A stretch of 64,000 bases of DNA from Marchantia polymorpha subsp. ruderalis (taxonomy: Eukaryota; Streptophyta; Marchantiopsida; Marchantiales; Marchantiaceae): NCBI GenBank assembly GCA_037833965.1, contig AP031356.1, positions 13,910,501 through 13,974,500 on the forward strand, read 5' to 3'. A program made the translations under genes and the position numbers. How positions within the stretch are numbered: position 1 is the stretch's first letter; every line of letters starts with the position of its first letter. Of the stretch, positions 1 through 12,604 are shown one piece after another. The notes beneath the pieces were generated by a model, which searched no databases, was not told the DNA's origin, and saw only the letters and a program-made list of their open reading frames with translations.

Positions 1-460
1 GATTGTAGAAGGCACAGATAAACGACATCAAATGAAGACGACGATACAAAAGGCATCAAGAAGGATTTTAAGGTCATCAAGGAGTACAATCGCCATGTGA
101 AGAAGGCAATGTCCATGACAGGGCTCAATTTGGTGGACAATCAACTTGCACACATAAAAAATTGCAGAGTATCAATGCAAGCATGAAAGACATTGTGCAA
201 CATCTATGAAACAAAGAGTTTTCCAACATTCTACTTATTTTTCGCAAGTTCTTTACCATCAAGATGAACTTTTGACAGACATTACGGTTGAAATTAACTA
301 CCACGGTCTTGGCCAATTTTTTGAAGAAGTTCTACCATGCTTTGATAGTCGCGTTCATGAGATTCTTCTCTATTGGAGAGGCAATGACTACGTGGTTATG
401 AAGCAATGGAATCTCTGTTGCGACAATAGTTTGATCATGAAGTTTTAAGGTGAATGAAAC
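1..460 (+). pseudogene. Ty1/copia gag (UBN2-type) relic
   Basis: Conceptual translation of the + strand, hopping between frames, gives the pattern of copia-type gag polyproteins: an early EGTDKR block, then AMSMTGLNLVDNQLAHI, then a TLCNIYETK block followed by a RKFFTIKM block. In intact elements these lie in one frame as the UBN2/gag region that packages element RNA. Here stops and frameshifts break it, and the longest open piece is only about 80 codons (206-448). The left end is cut by the window edge. No protease, integrase or reverse transcriptase follows, so this is a dead fragment. Assignment rests on remembered family motifs; frame disruption is seen directly. Confidence 0.6.
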
Positions 461-1019
461 CGTCCTCTTTGATTAACAATCCCTGATGATTCTTGAACAT
501 ATCTCGCGGGAGAGATCTCTTCTCCGTTTGATGTAAAGGATCCATAGATCCGCGGTCAAAGCGTCAAGTGATTAACCCAATTTTCAAGTACAAGATGACT
601 TTGTTGACATCCATTATTGAGCCCAAGCTTGACATGGTCCCTTCATTGAGCACGGTTTTGTAACTAATCATAGTCGTCAACATTTTGCTAAACCTAGATC
701 TATTCTGTTTGTCATGTGGAAGAGTTCTTTGCCTTCTCAATCATACTATTGTGCGGAGTGGCTCACAAATCTAAATAAAATTGTAGGCTAGTAAGCGCCA
801 GTTGGGCTTGACAATCATCGTCGCTGTAGTGGAACATCTTAGTGCTCGATCGGCATCGCTTTGCCTTGGTGAGCCAAGCTACTAGAGTCTCCAAAATGAT
901 CATTTACGATAAAAAAGAGGTGAAGAATTTGGAATGAAAAGTCCAACACAATACAATCTCTTGGCTCGTGAAACTGACATGTAAGATTGGGTGTTCCACA
1001 TATGTACTAAGTCTTAGAA
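461..1019. other. Spacer, no gene seen
   Basis: I see no coding exon, RNA gene or clear repeat here. It lies between the copia gag relic and the LTR-like segment, so it is probably decayed element sequence, but no pol motif is recognisable. Confidence 0.4.
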
Positions 1020-1173
1020 GTGGTCAAGTGATTAAGGATAATTAGCCAAGGGATAGCTAAGTCTAGCTAGTTATGACTAAACTAGTTAGTTATAACTAAT
1101 TTTATCTAGTCATAATTAAGTTTAGCTACAATGTCTATAGTTGGCGGAATGATTAGCGGTGTTCTAGAAGAAT

Positions 1174-1235
1174 GGAGTGAGCACTTCTATTTTGTCTTTT
1201 ACAAGGAGTGAACACTTCTATTTTGTCTTATACAA
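1174..1235. repeat. 31-bp tandem duplication
   Basis: Two head-to-tail 31-bp units (1174-1204 and 1205-1235) differ at two positions. The unit carries the GAGTGA(G/A)CACTTCTATTT core. It lies upstream of the TATA box of the LTR-like segment, where duplicated enhancer-like units are common in plant LTRs. Confidence 0.85.
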
Positions 1236-1537
1236 AAGTTCTAGATTCCAAAGGATTAGATATTTGACTAAAAGCTTAGATTTGATTGGTTAGACTAAAA
1301 TGTATGAAAGATGATTGGCTAGACTAAGTCTAGTGTTGACTTAGTGGCTAAGAAGCTTGTAGAAGTTTAAAAGCTTCCAATGGCATGTCGCCACTTCAAC
1401 CTTGGATTCCGGAAAATTCTAGAAGGTTTAGCTAGGCCAATGACATGTTGCCACATAGAGAGTGTTAGTCAAACTTACCTAGGTAAAAGTAAGTTAGAAG
1501 AAATTACCACATGTTACTATGGTAACTTCTCAAGTAG

Positions 1538-1545
1538 TATAAATA
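1538..1545 (+). promoter_or_regulatory. TATA box in LTR-like segment
   Basis: A perfect TATAAATA flanked by AGAGAGG on the 3' side. It could drive transcription rightward from about 1570. No gene lies directly downstream, so it is most likely a remnant element promoter. Confidence 0.45.
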
Positions 1546-2360
1546 GAGAGGTAGAATAGCACCTCTCAAACAAGTTTGGATAGTCATGTGTGAGGACTTG
1601 TTTCAAGAATGAAGGAGTGAAGTTTTTGAGTATCTTGGAGTATCGACGTGTGTTTGCGTTTATGTGAAGAGAGTTTGTGTGTGAGTTGGAGTGATACATG
1701 GAGAGTTTGTGAGAGAAGGTGTTTGGGACATGAGTGTGAGGATGAATCCTAGTATTCTAGAACCATGATGCACTACCGCGAAGCCATCAGAGGTAAACCT
1801 GAGTGAGAGTCATCCCGTAGGTTGCAGACAAGCCTTTGATGATGCTCAAATTGAACTTTAGCAAGGCTTACAATTACTTTTAAAGGAGCTTTCTTTTTCA
1901 AGTGTTGGCAAAAACAATATTTCCTCCCACTTTTAATATTATGGTCCAAATGTTAATTTCAGGTGCAATTCCCACGGTTCCACGAGAAACGCACATGAAA
2001 GTAATAACGGCTTAATAATGACAATTATCCTATCCGTTGCGGATGAGACAAGACTCCATTAGCTCCATATTTATATCTTCTGGTGGCAAAAGCTCTTGAG
2101 ACAGACTCTTGACATGCATTGGCGATTAAATGGCTTTGTAACACTCATTTCTTGACAATTTCTTACAGCAACTTCTGACTTAGTTTGCCAACGGTGGATT
2201 GTTTTCTTTATTTTTGGGTAGACCATTTGATGTTTTCCTAAACACGACAAATGTGAACACGCATTTGGTTAATAAGATCAAAGCCAAACTTGAGCTTTAA
2301 TCTTTGATATACCTCTTATTTGTAGCCCGTTCCGTGATGATCAATTTTGTAATTCTTTTA

Positions 2361-2711
2361 GAGAATTGTTAAATACACCACACTTTTTACTAAATACACC
2401 ACACACCACAGCTCTCTTTACCCCCAGCATCTATCCCTCCGCACTTGTGGCCTTGGTGCAGCCGACCAATCTTGCCGCCTCGTAAGGAGCGGATCCTCGT
2501 TGCAGTCGTACCCCCTTCCGTCCCCAGCCCCCTACCCATGCTTCTTGGAAGTGCATCCTAGAGTCCACCACCCTCGTTCGCAAGCAAGGATCACACGAAC
2601 AGATCCCATCGCCTGCTACTTGCGCGGGGAATAATCTCGTCGGACAAGCGGTGATGTGGTGTGCGGTGCGTGATGTATTTAGTAAAAAGCGTGTTGTATT
2701 TAACAATTCCC
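2361..2711. mobile_element. Non-autonomous TIR DNA transposon (MITE-like)
   Basis: A 351-bp element is bounded by long terminal inverted repeats. About 49 bases from 2361 match the reverse complement of the 49 bases ending at 2711, with roughly six mismatches. Ends read GAGAATTGTTAAATACA on the left and GGGAATTGTTAAATACA (inverted) on the right. An identical 8-bp sequence TTCTTTTA flanks both sides (2353-2360 and 2712-2719), as expected of a target-site duplication. Each repeat holds an internal direct repeat of TAAATACACCAC type. The interior is more GC-rich than its surroundings and encodes no transposase; the 91-codon open frame across it runs into the repeats and is not a gene. The 8-bp duplication fits hAT-like or other families; long repeats also recall Mutator-like elements, which usually make 9 bp. 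The superfamily is unassigned. Confidence 0.85.
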
Positions 2712-2719
2712 TTCTTTTA

Positions 2720-5450
2720 ACGCTATGCTAATTTTTTAGCATTTGGGCTGGATCATCAGCAATTCCACGCACCACTTATGCATCTATTCTGAACTATCAG
2801 TGGATCGTTACGGAAAAAAAATGCAAGGTTCATGTTTGCTGAAACGAATGCTGCGTAACTAAACGCATATAAATTTATACAAGCTTGGCAACTTCTTAAT
2901 CCATTGATGGATGCTAAACCTCTGACCACATTTGAGAAAATCTAAAACACTTAGCATTGATGTAACACGAACTTCCTTGACAATAACTTTGATTTTAGCC
3001 TACTTCGAGCTTGCGAATTGACAGAAAGAGTGTTATGATGTCTTCGTGATATTTAACTTCATGATACCATGCAATTCTTGCCTTGGCTGGAGCTACAACT
3101 AAGATATAGACTGCAAGAACCAAAAAGACGCATTGTTTTGGTTCAATATCCATGAGGAGCGAAAGATCATAGATCATCGCACACAAACGCAATCGGTCCA
3201 AGAAGATTGACTTGGGATTTATGCTAACAAGTCAATCCTTTAGGCATGTTTTAAACGTGTCCAACGTTCTACCCTCCTATGTTGCAAGATCACATGAGAA
3301 TTTTGATTTTCAAAGCTCACACTACCTTCATGCTGGACTTTCAATCTTGGTCGCTTAGATCTCTTTGTTGACCTTCACAAGGCTCAAGTCTATACAAAGT
3401 CCGCTTGCTTGCACTCGTGTCATTGTACTCGAACCGTTGGCCACAAAAGAGGATAAATCCCTTATTAAGTATTTGAAATTAATTGATCGTTTTACTTTCG
3501 ACCCATACCACTAGACCTGGAGGTCTGATGTGTCACTCTATGCCTACACGGCTAGTTGTGGCTGCCATTGACATCATCCGCGACAAACAGTCAACTTGCA
3601 TATTAGTGTGAATTGAACAAAACTAGTGCTGACAAACTTCGTTCACGAGTCGATAGAGGTCTAGATTTCCAAACCCCATCGCAAGGAAGCGGCATTCATG
3701 TAGAACTTCTACTCTCGTGCGATTGCCGTCAACTAGTGGCGACAAGTTGCTCATTCAACAATCTCTGAAAATTGTAGCTACTATGACTAAGGAGTACCTG
3801 AATCATTAATCCATGGTTTTTTGTGTGTAGTCGTACAAGACTAGACATGACAATGACATGACATGACAATAATGACTTCTTGGGGCAGAGCTGCCCCAAG
3901 AAGTCTTTGGTATGATCTCAATACATAGTCGCTCATGCGCGGCTCAGTCATGTGGATTATTTGGTTGAGACGGAATGAGTGCATATTCAAGAACACATAA
4001 TGTTCCATTGCTCAACTAGAGCGTGAGCCGTGGGATGCAACGGTGGAATTGGCCGAAATGGCATGGTTGTGCGTTCAATCGCTGGAGTAACAACATTCGG
4101 CTGCGGTTTGTAGTGCAGGCAGAAAGTTCATGAGCTAGTGGGCTCGGGATGAGACTATTTGTATGTTTCAAAGTGATAAGGTTAGATGGGTGCACACACA
4201 TCCAATTGGAGGTATTTTCATCTAAGTAGTTTTTGTTGGTTTTATGAGGTAGTTAAAAACTTACATTTTCTAAAACACATTAGACTTTCTTGATTCTACT
4301 AAGATGCATATTTTGCTTGTGTTGCAGTGAAAATTTCACCATTTGACTCAAAAGAAAGAAAAAGAGATAGGAACAAAGACAAACAAAGGAGAGCTGAATT
4401 TAGAAAAAATTGGAATATGCAAGGCTACTTCTACTCATGGAATGACGCCCAAATATGTTTATCAATTTTATACTCATGAGCATGATTCAGCCTATATTAA
4501 TGAATACTGTAATGCATCGAGTAGTATCAGAACCAAACTATCACACAATAACATTAAAGTATTGAGCAACAAATTATAGCTAGTAAGTAGTCACCACAAC
4601 AGAGGGTAAATGCCAAATTTTGTAAAAAGTAATTTCAACAAAACAGTGATAAAATTGTTTTTAAATTGGGAAAGAAACACTAGTTTGTTTCAAAATTATT
4701 GTTCAGCAATGTCAAACTATATATAATACATGACTTGTCAAGGGGAGTATTATGTCATGAGGAAAGTCAAAATGCACTTACACGAAGTCCGTACAATAAC
4801 GCACACACCAACATCGAGCATACATGGTTAATCACTGGAAATTATCTCCGTGAAACACTTTCCTGAGAAAACTTATATCATGTAGTCTTCCGTATAACTC
4901 TCTTGCATAGTTGAAGTCTAATCAATCTCACTAACTGAGGTTAAGCTGATCTGAACTAAAATGAACACCTGGGTTGATTCAAACATACCATAGTAATGTG
5001 GACGAAACTTTTTTCGGTGGCAATATGTTATATTTATGACTCCAGTTACAACTGATTGGATTAATTATTTACATAAAAGAATGCCATACCTGTATCTAAA
5101 GAGACCACATTTTCTTCCCGAAGGTTCAAGATTCCAATTTTACTTTTTCTCTTGAACCTACCATGTCACAACGTTTCAATAAAAATATATTAGATGTACT
5201 AGGAGCTATGGGTCCAACTGTTAATATCAATATATAAATTCCGTATTCATATAGATAAATTAATGTTGTTTCACTCAAATTCAATCTATACTTGTAATGG
5301 GTCTCGCCATGCTTTGACTGATGGATCGCCTCTCTATATACAAAGGGAGGGGATAACATCTAAGTACATTTAAGTATACAAGTTTATCCTACCGAAAAGC
5401 AGAACTTGTGTAAACTGATGGACCTTTCTGTACTTTAGTAAGGAGGAAAG
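2720..5450. other. Spacer, no supported gene
   Basis: Scattered short open frames on both strands (for example 2995-3201 -, 4343-4579 +, 5126-5359 -) show no recognisable motif, no splice-linked partner and no conserved look. The only clear structure is the palindrome at 3874-3905. I see nothing else that can be supported. Confidence 0.5.
3874..3905. repeat. 15-bp perfect inverted repeat, 2-nt loop
   Basis: Left arm 3874-3888 and right arm 3891-3905 are perfectly complementary and separated by two bases. The arm is GACTTCTTGGGGCAG. It lies in gene-free DNA directly after short CATGACAAT-type repeats. Confidence 0.9.
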
Positions 5451-6338
5451 TGATATCCGGAATGTCCTGGCACATAAGCCAAGGGTGCATGAATTATTTT
5501 GGTTGCGCGAAACTGCTCCACTTACAGCAATGGACTGCATATTGTAACCCAAACGCGTGTCCGGTCGGTATTACTCAGATCGAAAATATCACCTCGTCAC
5601 ACCTCGAAGCCTAACTCTTCCCCATGCGCCAAAAGATTCCTCCCAAAGCGAACGAAAGGCGCTTCGTTCAAATGGGTAAGAGAAGCATATTCCCCGGCGC
5701 TCCCTTCATTCGAATTTAATGGTGCTCAGCCAATTGCACGCTCCCCTCATCACGACACGTGGCAGGAGAGCATCGACGATTTGGCGGTCCGGGCCCACCA
5801 GAAAACCTGCTCTGCCTTTCGCCCATTCTGACGGCTCCCGTCGCCGGGAAGATTCTGGTACTGCGAGCGACTCCGACGTCGAATTTATCTTCCGCCATGC
5901 GATGGAGATAGCGGTGGAGTTTGTCCCGCCGGGAGGCGAGAATCACCTGCGCCTGTGTCAGCGGGAGTTCCATCGTTTCGTTCGTCCGTCCGTTCGCTCG
6001 CTCGCTCGATGGAACGATGAATGGAACGATGAATGTTTCAGCGCTGGCTCGATTTGTTGCAGGATTCTGTGTCCTGAGAATGTGGGGACCGAGGGCCGAA
6101 TGCCAGCGCCGGTGCCTGTGCGCACGATGATCCAGTCCAGGGAAAAGCAGAGCATGCGAGGCGCCGCTTGATTGCTTCCTGCAGTCATGTGTCGAATTTG
6201 GCGTTCCCAATGTCTAGATTTTTTTTGATGATGATGATGATGGTCGATGTCTAGAGGACAGGTCGGGGAGCGAGGGAGCGAGGAGAGAAGGAAGGAGGAA
6301 GAGTCGGAGGTTGATTACGGCCGAGGTTTCTTGCAAGA
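5451..6338 (+). promoter_or_regulatory. ISA3 upstream region and leader
   Basis: The DNA becomes GC-rich about 900 bp before the isoamylase start, with CGTTCGTC/GCTCGCTCG runs near 5985-6010. Open frames occur on both strands here but overlap each other and carry no motifs, so they look like leader or promoter DNA. No convincing TATA box is visible. Near the start lie a short ATG-repeat upstream frame (6228-6254) and a longer frame that overlaps the main start (6247-6432). The transcription start is unknown, so which of these are transcribed is unknown. Confidence 0.45.
6228..6254 (+). promoter_or_regulatory. Upstream ORF made of an ATG microsatellite
   Basis: Five consecutive ATG codons (6228-6242) are followed by GTC GAT GTC and a TAG at 6252-6254, giving an eight-residue frame that begins with five methionines. 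It sits 84 bases before the ISA3 start. If transcribed it offers several initiation sites ahead of the main frame and could lower translation. Whether the transcript begins upstream of it cannot be told from sequence. Confidence 0.5.
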
Positions 6339-9300
6339 ATGGGGGTTCCTGCCGCTCCACCATTCCCAACCGCGAGCTCTGCATGTCTCTGCAGTGCTCC
6401 TGCTCCACCTCGTGTGTCGCAATACAACTTAAGCTTTGCTTTCAGCAATTCTTCTTCGGCCGCAAGCGTGTTCAGTCCGCTTTCTCAATTTTCTTTTAAT
6501 CACGGGGCTGATGGAAGCGATGGACTGGCGGGGCGAGTCAATTGCGGTGGCGTGTTGTATAGAAGTCCGTTGGCGTCGGGTGATTACATAGGTAGTGGCA
6601 GGAGGAAAATGCTTACGGTCTGTGGGGTTACAGGGGTTACATCCGACAATGCTAGTGTGGAGAAGGACAAAGTCGACGATGGTACTAACCAAGCAGATGA
6701 CCACATTTGTGGCAAGCCTCTTAGAGGTCGACCGCTTCCGTTTGGCCCGTCTGCCATGAATGATGGAGTAAATTTCTCTGTTCATTCCAGTGGGGCTTCA
6801 GCAGTATCCCTCTGCCTCTACACCGAAGCCGATCTCGAAAAGGTGTGCTCCTGATTTTTAGAGTACTTTCATGTCTTCTTTTCCGAGCGTTCCATCCAAG
6901 AATTCTTTCGCTTTCCATGCCACGCGTTCCTAGAGCTGCACAATTCGGCTTAATATCCAAGTGGAGTGTCAGTAAGTTGAAGATAAGCAGTACTACGACA
7001 TGAAGACACGCGTTCGCCTTTAAAATGAGAGTGAACGTGCAAGGGCATCTGATGTATTTTGCAAGTGGAGGACGAACCCTTGAACACCGTACAGAGCATG
7101 GATCATAGCTATTTTGATAGGTTCTCAGAATACTCATGGCGTCGTTAGATAATCAAAAGTCGACCTTTTTGGCTGCCAGGGGCAAATTACGAAGGAGATT
7201 GAGCTACATCCTGAATTTAACAAAACCGGAGATGTTTGGCACGTCTTTCTGCCTGCGATCGCGCCGAATCTACTCTATGGATACCGGGTAAATGGGAGAT
7301 TTTCGCCTGAGGAAGGATGCTGTTACGACTCCAACTGCATATTGGTTGATCCTTACGCAAAGGTGACTTTCCGGAATCTGCCTTCGATGCCTGGCGAGTA
7401 GAATCGTGATCGTGAGCAGAATTCGGAGGGCTTTTGTCTCGGCATTTTCAAACTCATCACATTGTCCTTACAAAGAAAAGAGTGTTTGTTTAGTCCCCAT
7501 AATGTTTTTATTTTCACATCATGGCATAGGCAGTTATAAGCCGGGGGCTGTACGGAATGCTGGGACCTGGTGGGAATTGTTGGCCGCAAATGGCTGGAAT
7601 GGTGCCGCCACTGGAGGAAGACGAGGTTTGTCAATATCTGAACATTGAATGGTTCTATTGCATTCTGTGAACTGTCACTTCTCAAGGACTCAAGGACTGA
7701 AACAAGTTGAACAGTACCATGCTCTTTCGTTCTTTGGATGTTGTCATGTTTCACCGGTAATCTACTCATTTTTATGAATGAACTACTGATTAGCTACTTA
7801 AAATTGCAGTTCGATTGGGAGGGTGATTCACCTCCTCGACTAAAACAAAAGGATTTGATCATCTACGAAATGCATGTCCGAGGGTTCACAAGGGATTCTT
7901 CTAGTGGGGTTGAGCATCCGGGTACATACCTCGGTTTAGTCGAAAAACTTCCACATCTCAAAGTAAGTTCTACTTAGCCCCTAAGACGAAATCTCCTCCA
8001 GGTAGTTCTTTTCTTTGGACATAAAAGGACTCTCTTTTAAAAGCAGCCGTATGTTTGCAGGAGCTGGGCGTAAATTGTATCGAATTGATGCCGACTCACG
8101 AATTCAACGAACTGGAGTATTACGCGTATAATCCTGTGGTGCAGGACCACAAGTAGGTATCGAAAGAGGAGTGAATAAGTTTTTTCTCTGCTAGTGTGGA
8201 AGCTTGTGCAGAATACTCGGTACTTGTTGAACCAGCATTGCATGACTTGTACCACAATCTTTGGTTCACGACCACAATTGTTGACTTTTAGAAAGGTTCC
8301 GAGTCTGGTTGAGGGTGATCGTGTAGAAGAAAGTTTGTACCATAATGACAAGGTTTACGCAGGAGACTAGTCTCACTTTTGCCTGACCACCAACAGAAGA
8401 GTTGTCACTTTCTAAAATTTTTGGAACTCCTTAGGATGAATTTTTGGGGTTATTCTACTATCAACTTTTTCTCCCCAATGACGCGGTATGCCGCATCTGG
8501 TTCCAACAATTGTGGTCGTGATGCAATCAAGGAGTTCAAGACGCTAATCAGAGAGGCACACAAGCTTGGTATGGAGGTAAGTCGAGAACTTCCCAATTCA
8601 AGGCAATTGATAGCTGTCATCGTAGCAGATTGAATTTTCATCTGGCGTATGCTTTCACATTGTTCTGCCTAGCGACATATTTTCTTTTGAGAGGATTTCT
8701 AAAGTAAAGCTCAGAGCTGATCTCGGGAATGTATAAAATGGAGGAAAGCATCAAAAATATGTCTCTATGTTGATTGTGTTGTAATCAGGAAGGTTTTGTA
8801 TTTTGATGTGCTCTTTAGGTCTTCATGGATGTTGTCTTCAATCACACTGCCGAAGGAAATGAAATGGGTCCCACCATTTCCTTCAGAGGATTTGATAATC
8901 GCGTGTACTATATGATAGCACCAAAGGTAAGGTTTTCAGATGTTCAAAGGACAAGGGAGAAAATTCCTTCTCCAGCAAAAGTTCGTAAGGATGATAGCGG
9001 TACAAGTTGGTACTCACGAATGTCTCGAACACATTGGGGCCGTCGATTTCAGCTATAGATGATGCTTGTTGCAATGAATTTTCATCGTAAGTAAGGACAT
9101 GTGAAGAATTTAGGATTGCGAATGTGGAAGTTTAGTACTTGAAATCGATTTTTGATGTAGACAAACAAATAGATAAATCTTTTCACTTTATTTGTCCACA
9201 TGCTTTTTATAACACCGATATCCTGGTTTGACACGCAGGGCGAGTTCTACAACTACTCTGGATGTGGTAACACGTTCAATTGCAACCATCCTATTGTTCG

Positions 9301-12300
9301 ACGCTTCATCATCGATTGTCTAAGGTAGCTGATTGTTACACTTATCTGTATGAAAGACCTAGACGCAAACTCCCTCGTCAAATCTCATGGAAACCGGCAC
9401 GTTACAGGTACTGGGTGTTGGAAATGCACGTGGATGGATTCCGATTTGACTTGGCGTCAATTTTGACCCGGGCAAGCAGGTAATTTTATGAATTCTTGAC
9501 GTCATTTATGTTCTTCGGTTGTAATTTCTTTTCTTACCATAGAGCGACTTTTTGTGTAGCTCAGGTTGTGTTAGCGATCTAAGATAAAGAAGTTTTTGAA
9601 ATCCGTTTGGCTCATGCCCTTCTCATTGTTCCTTGGTATGTATCTGTGCTTCGCATCTAGCAAGCTATGGAGCCTGCAAAAGTTAAAATGACCTTAAACA
9701 TCTTTTCGTATTTCATCTGGAAAGATAAATTCAAGAGTAATTAGATTGTTCGTTTAGTTTTCCAAGCGGAAGTCTTCAACTGGATGATAAACTATGTTTC
9801 CGTATACCGGCTTGCAGCCTTTGGGATAGAGAAAATGTATTTGGAAGTCCAGAGGGACCAGAAGGAGACGTTGTGACGACTGGGACTCCCTTGAGTGAGC
9901 CACCTCTTGTCGATATGATGAGCAACGACCCTGTTCTTCGTGGTGTAAAGGTGTGTGTCATTATTGTCTCGTTGGAAGACTATTTAGTTCATGGAAGTCA
10001 CGCACTTCTCTCTGACAAAACTCTTATGACCTGCACAGGTGATCACACGGATGCTTATTAAAGTATGATGAGATGTTACTTTAGTGTTTAGTTGCAAACT
10101 TTTTGGCTATGTCGTAAGCAAGAAGCAATTCCGAATTCTGAAATTATTCGTTGGGCTGAATGCATTTGATAGCTGATTGCTGAGGCTTGGGACACTGGTG
10201 GTCTTTATCAAGTCGGCAGCTTCCCACACTGGGGAGTCTGGTCAGAATGGAATGGACAGGTATAATGCCGACTTAAACATCGTACTAAGACTTGCTAGGG
10301 CTTTACTCTTATATCTGCTGAGATTGCTTTGCTGGTCTTCTGAGTAGGTGTAGTTCGCATCAAAAGTCCTTCCCACTGAGTGAAACATGCTCCTTCAACT
10401 GACTGAACGATACTCATCCGATCAATAAGCAGTGCACTACGTGGACTTTGCAGTTTCGTGACACAGTGCGATCCTTTATAAAGGGTACAGATGGAATGGT
10501 GGGATTGTTTGCGCAGTGTCTCTGCGGTTCTCCACATTTATATCAGGTAAAACATTGTGTCATCACGGCTGTTTATGCTGTGAGAAAATTATCAGACTTG
10601 TCTCTGCATCAAGTATTGAGGAAGTTATATCAATTTTCTCTTACAAGATGTCATGAGAAGCATGAAATATTCCAAGATCTGGAGGCACGATGTATAGTAC
10701 TCAAGTTCTTATCATTTTCTTGTGAGCAGCATTACACTTGTGCATTTGTTTGTCAGTTCTTGCAGCAACCTCAACAGGGTCGAAAAAAATTGATGTGTTG
10801 AATTGGCATTGGTGCATCGCAGGAAAGCGGCAGGAAGCCCTGGCATAGTGTAAACTTCGTCACTGCTCATGACGGTTTCACCCTCGCAGATTTGGTCTCG
10901 TACAACGAAAAACACAACGAGGCGAATGGTGAAAACAACAATGATGGCGAGAGTCACAACGCTAGCTGGAACTGTGGAGAGGTAGAATTTCTGCAACAAT
11001 ACTTCTCATTTTTCTATCCATCCTTGAAAATATTGATGATGTTGTGGGGTTTATATTTAGGTTTACAAGTGCAGCTAACACAGACAGAGGACTATTAACT
11101 GAAATAACCATGTTGTAACTTCTAAACTGTGAGTTTAACAGGAAGGAGACACCCACAATTTTTCCGTTCTGCGGTTGAGGCAAAGACAGTTGAGAAACTT
11201 CATGCTAGCTCTCATGGTTTCTCAAGTAAGCCCTGATTTGCACAAAGTGCTCTGATTGTCCATTGTTTCCTTCTTTCGATTTTTTATCTATATATCTTTT
11301 AAGCTTTTGTACTATTTTACTGAACCTTCTTTACTGTTTTAGGGAGTTCCCATGGTTACTATGGGCGATGAATACGGACACACCAAAGGAGGAAATAACA
11401 ATTCGTACTGCCACGACAACATTGTAAGTACAAGGAAATCTCTTTTTCCATGACTGTCGTGCATGGTCATTATGGTTGAAGTCACTTAACCAATATATTC
11501 GAGATGTTTGTTGCAATATTAACCTGATTGATGGTTCTAGATACAGAACCATTAATGAAGTTGATTTCTCATTCTCTACAGACTAGTTTCCTCCTAATTA
11601 GTTTTTCTCCATGCAGATCAATTATTTTCAATGGGATCAAAAAAATCTAGACGCGCAAGGATTTTATCGTTTCTCTCGCCTTCTCATTAATTTTAGAAGG
11701 TAAGTAACAAACCATTCGATTTCACATTAAAGTCCAACACACCAGCGTACATAGTTGTGACCCATATTAAATATTGGAACGTAGTCGATTGAACAGGATC
11801 ATTAGATTAACTTATTTAGGTTAACTTTAGAAAATTATCATCGTAAACTACATGAGTTCCATTCGGTGTCCTATGTTTATCTTGTCCTTTTACCTCCTTC
11901 ACTGACAGTGAAATCGTATTCCAGACAATGTGATGCACTGCGTTTGGGAGAGTTTCCAACAGCTGAGAAATTACAGTGGCATGGCTCTGTTCCTAACCTG
12001 CCCGACTGGTCGGATTCAAGTCGATTTGTAGCTTTCTCGCTGGTAAAGTCCGCTTACTGCTCTAGTCTGTCTCTGAATAGTGATCTATCTAGTAATATGG
12101 AATATCAGTCGTCCGGTCTGTCGTTGAAGCATACCTTGACTCCAGGGGCGGTTTCAGAAGAAATCACTTGGTTTGGTGCTGATGAATCTTGTTGCTTGTC
12201 ATCATTTTACGTCATCGGTTCATACCTATACAGTAGATACGAAGTTCTTAAGATTTTGACGTGGAAATAAGGATAAAGCGCATGTGGCCTACATTTGTAT

Positions 12301-12604
12301 TGAAATAAACATTTATTAAAGTAATGTCGTTTACTTGCAGGTCGACTCGCAGTCCAAAGAGCTCTACGTTGCCTTCAATGCAAGTCACCTACCTACGGTA
12401 GTGTCTTTACCAGAAAGACCCGGTTTTAAGTGGTACCCTCTGGTGGACACTAGTAAGGCCCCTCCATATGATTTTCTGTCCGATGACGTTCATAACAGAA
12501 CTATTGTCCTTGCACAAGCCGCGAACTTCCTGAATAATAACATGTACCCCATGCTGAACTACTCATCTGTACTTTTCCTTCTTGTATCGGATGATGAGTT
12601 TTAG
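6339..12604 (+). CDS. ISA3: Plastid isoamylase-type starch debranching enzyme, ISA3 class
   Basis: Hydrolyses alpha-1,6 branches of short-chain glucans during starch breakdown in plastids. Eighteen coding exons joined by GT-AG introns: 6339-6842, 7180-7362, 7530-7625, 7810-7962, 8061-8152, 8435-8576, 8819-8926, 9239-9324, 9408-9479, 9818-9950, 10173-10259, 10454-10546, 10823-10981, 11142-11225, 11343-11423, 11617-11699, 11925-12042, 12341-12604. All phases fit and give 845 aa. Residues 1 to about 60 are Ser/Ala-rich and acid-poor, a likely transit peptide. A CBM48-like domain ([20 protein letters not shown]) begins in exon 1. GH13 motifs: DVVFNH at 394-399, DGFRFD at 464-469 (nucleophile D469), AEAWD at 526-530 (acid/base E527), AHDGFT from 598 (D600). 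All catalytic residues are present, so it should be active. ISA3 rather than ISA1/ISA2 is chosen from overall similarity to remembered ISA3 sequence around [13 protein letters not shown] and [11 protein letters not shown]. The start is the first in-frame ATG. Confidence 0.93.

Larger units (their letters stand above)
1020..1760 (+). repeat. LTR-like segment with TATA box
   Basis: This stretch contains low-complexity TAGTTA/TAGCTA runs (1060-1130), a 31-bp tandem duplication (1174-1235) and a canonical TATAAATA at 1538-1545 followed by a leader-like, gene-free sequence. This is the usual look of the U3-R-U5 part of a plant copia LTR. No second copy lies in the window and I could not fix TG...CA ends, so the borders are approximate. 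Position after a gag relic suggests an internally deleted or scrambled element. Inference, not proof. Confidence 0.4.

Noticed and set aside
2431..2706. 91-codon frame on - inside the TIR element
   Set aside because: It runs through the terminal inverted repeat and has no transposase motif; it comes from the GC-rich core.
5716..6210. 164-codon frame on - and overlapping frames on + upstream of ISA3
   Set aside because: Mutually overlapping frames with simple composition in a GC-rich leader; no start context, motif or splice partner.
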